Part shown: positions 6,024-11,510 of the stretch, piece after piece | Numbering within the stretch: the first letter of the stretch is position 1 | How the letters are laid out: every line of letters starts with the position of its first letter | Source: Baffinella frigidus | Lineage: Eukaryota; Cryptophyceae; Cryptomonadales; Baffinellaceae | Assembly (NCBI GenBank): GCA_026770585.1 | Contig: MU647489.1 | Coordinates: 72,897-84,453 of the forward strand | DNA length: 11,557 bases | Direction of reading: 5' to 3' | The notes under the pieces: generated by a model | Told to the model about the DNA's origin: nothing | The model's input: the letters and a program-made list of their open reading frames with translations, nothing else | Database searches by the model: none | Made by a program: the position numbers and the translations under genes

Positions 6024-6031
6024 GAAGAGTT
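6024..6031. repeat. Right 8-bp target-site duplication GAAGAGTT
   Basis: Identical to 5458-5465 and directly adjacent to the right terminal inverted repeat. Confidence 0.85.
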
Positions 6032-6382
6032 CATGACTTGCAAAAAAAACGGACGCGCTGAGGTGAAATAATGGGGGTGCGTCCATCTAAACAACGATTA
6101 TTGCACCTGCGACCGTCTATGTGCTAATTACGCCTTTCGAACGCATTTTTATGGATGCGACCTTTTTTTCAAGGTCATGTAAAGTTTACATGTACATTGT
6201 AAACGTATCACGATTGTTTTTGAAAAACAGTCACGACCGTATACAATTGCCCGTACAATAAGGTTCTTGGCTGGACGTGGAAAGCTTTAAAACCCCTTTA
6301 AAACCCATTTGTAGCCTCCCCGAACCCCCACTTCGCTCGGTAGCGGCTTGGGAGCATTTAAAACCTGAAGGACCTAAAGGAT
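6032..6382. other. Spacer with overlapping hairpins and repeat-module remnants
   Basis: There is no supportable gene. 6176-6192 is a palindrome, CATGTAAA-G-TTTACATG, overlapped by GTTTACA...TGTAAAC. 6321-6346 is the reverse complement of 5281-5306 with one mismatch. 6348-6380 reads TTGGGAGC followed by AAACCTGAAGGACCTAAAGG, matching the tails of the reverse-strand repeats at 9080 and 10024. Confidence 0.55.
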
Positions 6383-6516
6383 CCGGAATTTTGGCGAACT
6401 GAACCTCGAAGTCGAGGCCGCAGCCAATTCGAGCTCGTCGACTCTTAGGAGCTCGTCCTACAGAGAAGAACCAACTCGGACCTCTGGTGGTCCGCGAAGT
6501 GGGAGGTGCAAAGTCA

Positions 6517-6576
6517 AAAGTTGGAGCCATTCAATCATTCAATCATCCAAAGTTGGAGCCATTCAATCATTCAATC
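6517..6576 (+). repeat. Tandem 28-bp unit AAAGTTGGAGCCATTC..., two copies
   Basis: AAAGTTGGAGCCATTCAATC plus ATTCAATC occurs at 6517-6544 and 6549-6576, a period of 32. The second copy abuts the terminal inverted repeat of the element at 6577. AGTTGGAGCCATT also occurs at 3127-3140 (reverse), 3331-3344 and, one base shorter, 5723-5734. Confidence 0.8.
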
Positions 6577-7124
6577 GGATGAATCCCAAAATTCGGGAAG
6601 CCTACTTTTTTGCTACTTTTGAAAGAGTCCATCTAAAAACGATTCCCAAAATTGAGGAAATTCTACTTTGAGCAAAAATTCCAGGTTATGGACCTCGCAG
6701 AGCAAAAAGATCATGGCTTCGATAGGGAAACATGTTTTTAATGACCGAATCGGCCTTTCACAAAAAGAAGGCCTACTTTTTGACCCGCGCCACTCTCCTT
6801 TTTGCAAAGAAGCACGCAGATCACAGAATTGAACTCGGGACCTCTCGCAGAAAGTCAAACAATTCTACCAGTCAGCCACGGGGTCAAGCAAAAAAGAAGT
6901 TCATTTGTGAACACAAGACATGATTTTCACTGTTTATATACTAGACGGACGGACACGGACGATAAAGTAGAGTAAAAATTTGCTAAGAAAGTAGCAAATA
7001 AGTAGCAAATAACTTTTGCTCAAGCGGTTTTCTTGAAAACTTTTTAGGTGGATTTGCTAAAGTAGGCCCCAAAGTAGCAAATTAGAGGGCAAATTTGCTC
7101 AAATCCGAATTTTGGGATTCATCC
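6577..7124. mobile_element. 548-bp TIR element, non-autonomous
   Basis: Perfect 20-bp ends, GGATGAATCCCAAAATTCGG (6577-6596) and its complement (7105-7124), continue as weaker pairing of about 100 bp: TTTTGCTACTTTTGAAAG on the left against CTAAAGTAGGCCCC and AGTAGCAAAT motifs on the right. Flanks are ATTCAATC (6569-6576) and ATTCGATG (7125-7132), agreeing at 6 of 8 positions, a possible worn 8-bp target duplication. Inside is a tRNA-like segment (6816-6885, minus). No transposase frame is visible. Confidence 0.7.
6816..6885 (-). ncRNA. tRNA-like / SINE-head sequence with A and B boxes
   Basis: The minus strand reads GACCCCGTGGCTGACTGGTA, an A-box-like TGGCTGACTGG (6868-6878), and after a 31-base gap GAGTTCAATTC (6826-6836), a B-box-like match to GGTTCGANNCC. 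The spacing suits an RNA polymerase III internal promoter. The T-stem pairs poorly and the 3' end does not complement the GACCCCG acceptor side, so it is not a functional tRNA. It is best read as a tRNA pseudogene or the head of a tRNA-derived SINE carried inside the TIR element. Confidence 0.5.
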
Positions 7125-7139
7125 ATTCGATGGCGAATC

Positions 7140-7257
7140 AAACCTCGAATTCGAGGCTCGATTTTGCTGACGACGGAAATTACAGAGTTCGGGAAATCGA
7201 AGTGGCTCGAGCTCCAGACTGGGACCGAAATCGAGGCGCTGGCTCGAGCTCCAGCCT
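7140..7257 (+). repeat. Spacer with duplicated TGGCTCGAGCTCCAG
   Basis: TGGCTCGAGCTCCAG occurs at 7203-7217 and about 7240-7254, each preceded by a GAAATCGA motif. AACCTCGAATTCGAGGC (7141-7157) recurs with one mismatch at 6402-6418, on the other side of the element at 6577-7124. No gene is visible. Confidence 0.5.
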
Positions 7258-7399
7258 TAATCTCCATACAAGTATTAATTAATTGCTTTTGGCGCAACGA
7301 AATTTACTACACGATTTGCTCATAAAAGTAATAGTAAAGCAGTTGTGTAGTAAATTTCGTTGCGCCAAAAGCAATCAATTAATACTTCTATGGAGATTA
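7258..7399. mobile_element. 142-bp foldback MITE
   Basis: The left arm TAATCTCCATACAAGTATTA and the right arm ending AATACTTCTATGGAGATTA pair almost perfectly for about 53 bases, through TTGCTTTTGGCGCAACGAAA / TTTCGTTGCGCCAAAAGC and TTTACTACAC / GTGTAGTAAA. The terminal TA pairs are compatible with a TA target site, as in Tc1/mariner (Stowaway-like) MITEs, but this is not proven. It shares the CAACGAAATTTACTAC core with the elements at 807 and 1199. No coding capacity. Confidence 0.8.
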
Positions 7400-7704
7400 G
7401 ACTGGGACCTAGACCAGTGGTGCTTGACGGCGATCTAGTCAACAAGTGTCAATAAGTGTCAGTTCGAATAGAGTCTGCAAGTGTTATTGCGTCTAGGGTT
7501 CAGTTATTTGTCGGCTGGGGTAATAACTTGTCGGAGTTGTTGGCACTTGTCGGCCTCCCAGCCGATACCGGCCAATAACTCCCTCTCCCGAGGTGTGAGC
7601 CTCGGTCGGACAGGTGATGAGCCTCGATGGTTGACTAATGAAGGTATCTTCGATCTCGCTTGTGTCGGCCTGGGCCTGCGCGGCCTCTCTTCTCCCAAGC
7701 GGGG
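7400..7704. other. Spacer without a supportable gene
   Basis: It holds a short relative of the 3' end of repeat L (CAAGTGTCAATAAGTGTCAG at 7442-7461) and a GTCGGCNT-type run (TTGTCGGCTGGGG, TTGTCGGAG, CTTGTCGGCCTCCC). Open frames of 60-100 codons on both strands overlap one another and show no motif. Confidence 0.45.
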
Positions 7705-7866
7705 TCTCACGAGGCGCCTTTCTGGAGGTGCTCCGTGTTTTTTTTTGCTGTGATAGAGGAGGTGAAACTTCATGGAAAAGTCTCCTCTGAAGGTCACTCC
7801 AGTCAAAACGGCTCAGCCAAGAGTGGACCCCATTCTGAATGAAGATACCCCCCCTGGCTGAGGGTT
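7705..7866 (+). repeat. Conserved block P, copy 1, joined to telomere-like repeat
   Basis: GAGGCGCCTTTCTGGAGGTG leads to AGAGGAGGTGAAACTTCATGG, TCTCCTCTGAAGGTCACTCC and GCCAAGAGTGGACCCC, and then directly to GAGGGTTTA, where the telomeric array starts. Copy 2 is at 8575-8737. A conserved ATG at 7772 opens a 29-codon frame beginning MEKSPLKVTPVK and containing QPRVDPILN. The frame in copy 2 is similar. Differences between the copies fall at all three codon positions, so coding is not demonstrated. Confidence 0.75.
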
Positions 7867-8215
7867 TACGGTCTAGGGTGTAGGGTTTAAGGGTTAGGGG
7901 TTAGAGTCTAGGGCTTCGTGTTCAGCGTTTTGGGTTTGGGGGTTCAGGGTGGGTTTAGTAGGGATTAACGTTGAGGGTTGAGGGTTGAGGGTTGAGGGTT
8001 TAGGGGTTTAGGGTTTGGGGTTTGGGGTTTAGGGTTTGGGTTTAGGGTTCCGGGTTTAGGGTTCAGGGCTTGGGGTTTGGGGTTTGGGGTTTGGGGTTTG
8101 AACTTTTAGGGATTAGGGTTTGGGTTTGAGGTATAGAGTTTAGGGTTTAGGGGTTAGGGTTTAGGGGTTAGGGGTTAGGGGTTAGGTTAGGTGTTAGGGG
8201 TCAGGGTTCAGGTGT
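7862..8215 (+). repeat. Interstitial degenerate TTTAGGG array 1
   Basis: It mixes GGGTTTAGGGTTT, GGTTGAGGGTTGAGG, GGGGTTTGGGGTTTGGGG and GGGTTAGGGGTTAGG. The G-rich strand is the plus strand, as at a right-hand chromosome end, but more than 3 kb of other sequence follows, so it is interstitial. Confidence 0.85.
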
Positions 8216-8289
8216 CGGTGTCTTTGTGGAATTGGAGAGGCGAATGAGAACGTTGAGAGAAGGAACTACATATGATGATTCTCGATTTC

Positions 8290-8404
8290 GTGTTTATCCC
8301 TTAAGTGGCCAGGCAGTCAAATTTGACGGCCAAGAGGTCCTAGGCAGGTCCTAGGGCCCTACCGTAGGGCGTATGAGCCTACTGGCCACTTAAGGGATAG
8401 TGTT
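8290..8404. mobile_element. 105-bp MITE with perfect TIRs and GTGTT target duplication
   Basis: The element itself is 8295-8399. Its ends TATCCCTTAAGTGGCCAG (8295-8312) and CTGGCCACTTAAGGGATA (8382-8399) are perfect 18-bp inverted repeats. GTGTT lies immediately outside on both sides (8290-8294 and 8400-8404), a 5-bp target-site duplication. The interior holds GAGGTCCTAGGCA, shared with 517-529, and the small hairpin GCCCTACCGTAGGGC. There is no coding capacity. It lies between the two telomere-like arrays. Confidence 0.8.
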
Positions 8405-8574
8405 AGATAGTTGGGGTTCGCCGTTTCGCCGCCCCGTGCCTTTCCATAATCCAACGATCGGTCGAGCCTGCGTTGAATGATTCGTGGGTTTCATATTTGG
8501 TTTCATTGACTCTGGTGTCCCAAATCCGACACGGATTTTTTCTGTCTTTCGCATTTTTCTTCCAGTAACCCCCT
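8405..8574. other. Spacer between MITE and block P copy 2
   Basis: There is no supportable gene. TTTTTTCTGTCTTTCGCATT followed by TTTTCTTCCAG (ending near 8565) is a good-looking 3' splice site just before block P copy 2, but block P copy 1 has no equivalent. A minus-strand frame of about 60 codons has no motif. Confidence 0.4.
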
Positions 8575-8737
8575 CTCTCAAGGCGCCTTCCTGGTGGTGT
8601 TCCTAAGGGGGTCTTTGCTCTTGTGGAGGAGGTGGAACTTCATGGGAAAGCCTCCTCTAAAGGTCACTCCAGTAAAAATGGACCAGCCAAGAGTGGACCC
8701 CGTTCTGAATGGAGATACTCTCCATGGCGGAGGGTTT
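8575..8737 (+). repeat. Conserved block P, copy 2, joined to telomere-like repeat
   Basis: Homologous to 7705-7866 over its whole length by eye, including AGGCGCCTT, GGAGGTGGAACTTCATGG, AAGGTCACTCCAGT and GCCAAGAGTGGACCCCGTTC. The conserved ATG at 8642 opens a frame starting MGKPPLKVTPVK and reading QPRVDPVLN, ending at 8746 in the telomeric repeat. It too runs directly into GAGGGTTTAGGG. Confidence 0.75.
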
Positions 8738-8998
8738 AGGGTTTAGGGTTTAGGGTTTAGGGTTTAGGATTTAGGATTTAGGGTTTAAGGTTAAAGGTTG
8801 AGGGTAGAGGGTCCAGGGTTTAGGGTGTAGGATTTAGGGGTTAGGGTTTAGGGTTAAGGGTTAAGGGTTAAGGGTTTAGGGTCTAGGGTTTAGGGTTCAT
8901 GGTTTATGGTTTATGGTTTATGGTTTATTGTTTAGGGTTAAGGGTATATGGTTTAATGGTTAGTGTTTGGGGTCTGGGGTGTTGTGTGTAGGGTTTCT
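8731..8998 (+). repeat. Interstitial TTTAGGG array 2
   Basis: It starts with about five near-perfect TTTAGGG units and then decays into GGGTTAAGGG, GGTTTATGG and similar variants. It has the same orientation as array 1 and is also preceded by block P. The cleanest units are at the block P junction and the decay runs to the right. Confidence 0.88.
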
Positions 8999-9079
8999 GA
9001 CACCGAGCTAAGCTGACCCAGCAACCAGGGTTTCCCGTTCTAGCCCCCCCCCCCCGGTAGGGCCCACCTCGGACGATGC

Positions 9080-9216
9080 TTTAGGTCCTTTAGGTTCTTC
9101 GAGCTCCCAACAAAGGCGGACACTGGAACTTATCTGCAAAAAAGGCCATGCTTCCTTTCGGATCACATCAGGCCCCCCCGTGCAGAGGATCGCAGCAGAA
9201 ACCGGCTAAAGGGTAT
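9080..9216 (-). repeat. Dispersed repeat module D, copy 1
   Basis: On the plus strand it reads TTTAGGTCCTTTAGGTTCTT, CGAGCTCCCAACAAAGGCGG, and later GCAGAGGATCGCAGCAGAAA and CCGGCTAAAGGGTAT. It matches 10024-10158 over about 135 bp with scattered differences and a 1-base indel that breaks any shared reading frame. The minus-strand orientation places ACCTAAAGGACCTAAAG at its 3' end, the same tail as module M. Confidence 0.75.
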
Positions 9217-9246
9217 GCTCATCGGGCGTTTGAGTTAAACCAAATA

Positions 9247-9475
9247 GGTTCATACTCGCACACACACCGGGACCAACAAGTCACCTGAAGGCCCATGGCG
9301 TCCCATCGTAAGGCTCATGAGAGCTCCAACCACGGAAACAAATGTATGGGTTTCCCCCAATGTACGGAAGTCATCAAAGTCAAGGGGCAGAGACAGGTGG
9401 GTGTGTAGAGGTTGTCCCCAACGTACGGAAGTCAGCAAAGTTAAGGGCAATCCAATCGTCAAAAAACAACAGCAG
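9247..9475 (-). repeat. Dispersed repeat family R, copy B (reverse)
   Basis: The reverse complement carries two tandem units 62 bp apart, CTTTGCTGACTTCCGTACGT and CTTTGATGACTTCCGTACAT, followed by CCGTGGTTGGAGCTCTCATG and CCGGTGTGTGTGCGAG. This matches copy A at 4440-4740. One minus-strand frame of 79 codons (9489-9250) covers it, with DFDDFRTLGETH; the related LNFADFRTLGTT lies in another frame. No known domain. Confidence 0.65.
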
Positions 9476-9490
9476 CAAGACACCAACAAA

Positions 9491-9718
9491 CAAAGGACAG
9501 TATTGGACTAGGGGTTTCTTCAGTGCATGTACTTTAATGGTAAAACAGGCGTTAGCAACACAATCAATCACAAGTCAACAACGTGACGAATGTAATCCCC
9601 CGCCTTCAATAACGCTCCGTTCTCCCCCCGTCCCCGATCAGCGTTTATATTTGAATGGCTTCGCTGCTGGCCCTTCCTAGACTACTCGTCGTGGAGTTCT
9701 CCATTTTCAAGCCCCCCC
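9491..9718. other. Spacer without a supportable gene
   Basis: No inverted repeat, family motif or good splice pattern was seen. It ends in a poly-C run that abuts module M copy C. Confidence 0.45.
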
Positions 9719-9719
9719 C

Positions 9720-9965
9720 TTTAGGTCCTTTAGGTTTTTATTTCGCCCAACATAGCCCAACGACACGCCCTCCCTTAGGAAGGACTGCAGAGAAAGCATT
9801 TTTGCTCTCGGTTCTCTTGGGGTGTTTGAGGAGTGCCAAATGGCAGCACGCTCGCGCACACACCGAACCCACGTCAGCCTTTATGAGGCTCATGGTATCC
9901 CATGGTTGAAGTATAAAAGCTCCAGCCACGGATACCCCACAAGGTGAGAGGGATTATGTGTGGGG
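9720..9965 (-). repeat. Inverted copy of R-M element (module M 9720-9810, R copy C 9838-9965)
   Basis: The reverse complement keeps the order seen at 4612-4910: GGGGTATCCGTGGCTGGAGC, CATGGGATACCATGAGCCTC and GGTTCGGTGTGTGCG, then GAGAGCAAAAATGCTTTCTC, CTGCAGTCCTTCC, GGGCGTGTCGTTGGGCTATG and AAACCTAAAGGACCTAAAGG. The frame ending IRGWSFYTSTMGYHEPHKG has its stop codon in the same place as at 4612-4710. Confidence 0.75.
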
Positions 9966-10023
9966 GTGAGGTGAGATCAGTCACACACCAAAGATGAAAG
10001 GAGATAAATGAGAAATCAACCTT

Positions 10024-10158
10024 AAGGTCTTTAGGTTCTTCGAGCTCCCAACATAGGCGGACACCGGAACTGGTTCTGCAGAAAAGCCATGCTTCCGTTC
10101 GGATCACATTCAGGCCCCCCGGTGCAGAGGATCGCGGCAGAAACCGGCTAAAGGGTAT
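10024..10158 (-). repeat. Dispersed repeat module D, copy 2
   Basis: Copy of 9080-9216: CTTCGAGCTCCCAACATAGG, CATGCTTCCGTTCGGATCAC, GTGCAGAGGATCGCGGCAGA and CCGGCTAAAGGGTAT. It lies directly upstream of the signal-peptide gene at 10352, so if that gene is real its upstream region has been colonised by this repeat. Confidence 0.75.
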
Positions 10159-10197
10159 CCTCCTTTTAGGTCCTAGGGCCTTTTCAACAACATCGAG

Positions 10198-10224
10198 TTG
10201 CTTTACAAAAATTCTGTAAAGCAA
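10198..10224. repeat. 10-bp-stem hairpin upstream of the signal-peptide gene
   Basis: TTGCTTTACA and TGTAAAGCAA pair perfectly around AAAATTC. It is 128 bp before the proposed ATG at 10352. No promoter motif is evident, and a regulatory role is only a possibility. Confidence 0.6.
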
Positions 10225-10351
10225 AAAGAGGTCGCTGCTGATTTTGCCTGTCCCTAGCGGAGTTCCCCGGTGTTTTCTTTCTCCTTTCTGCAGAGGAGGA
10301 TCTGCGGGGATCCTGTTTGGTTTACCGTGGGCAGAGGCCTGGACGTGCAGG

Positions 10352-10958
10352 ATGCGAGCACGGGCGCTGCCGTGGCGGACGCTCGTGCCCGCGCTGCTGC
10401 TGCTGCTGCTGGCATGCGCGGTCGGGCGAACCTCCTCTGACGAAACAGAGTCACATAGCTCGGTGCAGGACGCGAAGAACGGCTTCGCCGGGGAGCTGTT
10501 TGCGCTGGGACAGCGTCTGAGCGAAAGCGGGAACTGGCAGGATGCGCTTCGTGCGATGCTTGGTCCCGAACCGCCCCCCCCCCCCGCCTGGCTGCGTTTC
10601 TGGAATGTGTCGCAGATTTTGTAACCCATGAGGATGATGGGTGAGGATGATGGGTTTTGTAACCTCATGGGTTACAGAATCCGTGGAACGCAAACCCGCA
10701 CGCGCTCTTGTGTTGAATTGTGGCATGTGCTCAGCGGTGGCGAGGCTCGCGCGGGAGGAGGGGAGCGCGCGGCTCTCGTTCGACGTCCTCCGAGCTGCAG
10801 CCCAGGCACCTTTCCGCCTCAACACATCACACTTTTTCGCTGGGATCCTGGCGCCTGCTCCAGCGAGGACGCGCGTGGATGATGCTGAGGTGGTGGTGGT
10901 TGGCGGTGCAGGTGCATCTTGCAGTCGCGGGGGAAGCAAAGAACGGGCCCGTCGCTGA
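10352..10958 (+). CDS. Secretory-signal protein with PPR/TPR-like repeats, two exons, partial
   Basis: Exon 1 (10352-10562) starts at the ATG of CAGGATGC and encodes MRARALPWRTLVPALLLLLL followed by ACAVG: a basic start, a leucine-rich core and a plausible cleavage site near residue 25. An acidic linker leads to a helical pair containing LFALGQRLSESGNWQDALRA. A phase-1 GT-AG intron (10563-10677) joins to exon 2, which gives LESVERKPARALVLNCGMC, AVARLAREEGSARLSFDVL and RLNTSHFFAGIL. From LNCGMC to LNTSHFF is exactly 35 residues, the PPR repeat length, and GNWQDAL is typical of PPR/TPR helix B. PPR proteins bind organellar RNA; a signal sequence before PPRs would suit a complex plastid, which is inference. 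The frame stays open to 10958, but the true exon end is probably earlier, near the low-complexity GTGGTGGTGG. An alternative 57-nt intron (10621-10677) gives a less protein-like frame. Confidence 0.5.
10620..10676. repeat. Inverted repeat ending at the proposed 3' splice site
   Basis: Perfect 14-bp arms TGTAACCCATGAGG (10620-10633) and CCTCATGGGTTACA (10663-10676) surround two copies of GAGGATGATGGG. The right arm finishes at TTACAG, whose AG (10676-10677) is the proposed acceptor, so the hairpin occupies the 3' half of the intron. The arms also begin with GT and end with AG, so the hairpin could be an intron by itself. Confidence 0.75.
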
Positions 10959-11262
10959 CTATCATATGGAGGTGCCCTCTCCTGTTAGGACTAGCTCTAA
11001 TTCAGTGCAGGTTTCTCTGACTCAGTAGCGGTGCCTTCACCCCCCTCCAGACCAGATGTTGACGCATTTTCATTGGCGCATCGCTCGCAAGAGCAATCAG
11101 CCTCGACCAGGCAGGCCACCCTACCCTGGCCTAGTTCTCTGACTGATCGCGTCTGTGCTCCGTTGACGTTGGCATACGGCATTGAGGATATTCAGACCAG
11201 TAACGGGGGCCCACCAACGCGTCGATCGCCAGCGCACCCAACCTCAATCAGGCCAAGTTCCC
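10959..11262 (+). other. Possible further exon at 11051-11303; otherwise unassigned
   Basis: TTCACCCCCCTCCAG ending at 11050 is a strong-looking 3' splice site. After it, one frame stays open to the TAA at 11301-11303. It is rich in Ser, Pro and Thr, with TLAYGIEDIQTSNGGPPTRR; another frame gives about 36 residues before a stop. Neither joins to exon 2 of the upstream gene in a way I can prefer, and no domain is recognised. CGCGTCTGTGCTCCGTTGAC plus GTTGGCATACGGC (11148-11180) recurs, three bases shorter, at 11398-11427. Confidence 0.25.
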
Positions 11263-11388
11263 CCGGTCTCGAGTTGCGTCTAGGACAAAATTTGTCAACT
11301 TAAGGACCAAACGCTAGGATTCCGAGCGTTTTTGTGGGTAAGTGTTCTTAAGTTGACACGTTTTGCCATAGACTCAACTCGAGTCCGG
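11263..11388. mobile_element. 126-bp foldback element
   Basis: The left arm CCGGTCTCGAGTTGCGTCTA plus GGACAAAATTTGTCAACTTAAG pairs with the right arm CTTAAGTTGACACGTTTTGC plus CATAGACTCAACTCGAGTCCGG, with a few mismatches. The centre has its own hairpin, AAACGCT...AGCGTTT (11309-11331). No target duplication is visible immediately outside. Imperfect 30-33-bp direct repeats lie further out (11148-11180 and 11398-11427). Confidence 0.75.
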
Positions 11389-11449
11389 TGGCTGAACCGC
11401 GTCTCTCGGTTGACGTTGGCAGACGGCCCTCCTCGCGCTCCTGGAAGCA

Positions 11450-11508
11450 GTGCGCGCGCGCGCGGGGCGCGACGGGCGGGAGGCGGGGCGCGATGGGCGG
11501 TTGGCGGG

Positions 11509-11510
<2 letters not shown>
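11450..11510. repeat. GC-rich tract with alternating CG and GGGCGCGAYGGGCGG repeat
   Basis: A GCGCGCGCGCG run is followed by two copies of GGGGCGCGAYGGGCGG. Alternating CG is Z-DNA-prone. It directly adjoins the AT microsatellite. Confidence 0.7.

Noticed and set aside
5451-6036. Long open frames on both strands with WVDP/GRPTGSTQ-type repeats, as a repetitive protein
   Set aside because: All are direct translations of the GGGTCGACCC palindrome array, which is open in several frames on both strands and lies inside a TIR transposon.
6816-6885. A functional tRNA gene on the minus strand
   Set aside because: The A and B boxes are recognisable, but the acceptor and T stems do not pair, so it is annotated as tRNA-like only.
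7862-8998. A true chromosome end
   Set aside because: The TTTAGGG units are degenerate, occur twice with the same orientation, and are followed by more than 2.5 kb of other sequence.
9080-10158. The two D modules as LTRs of a 1.1-kb retrotransposon
   Set aside because: Only about 135 bp long, no TG...CA ends, no primer-binding site, and the sequence between is reverse copies of the R-M family.
9874-10668. A 264-codon open frame on the minus strand, the longest in the window
   Set aside because: It crosses three unrelated repeat modules (R, D and an intron hairpin) and runs antisense to the better-supported signal-peptide exon. The D-module part is frameshifted in the other genomic copy. No domain is visible.
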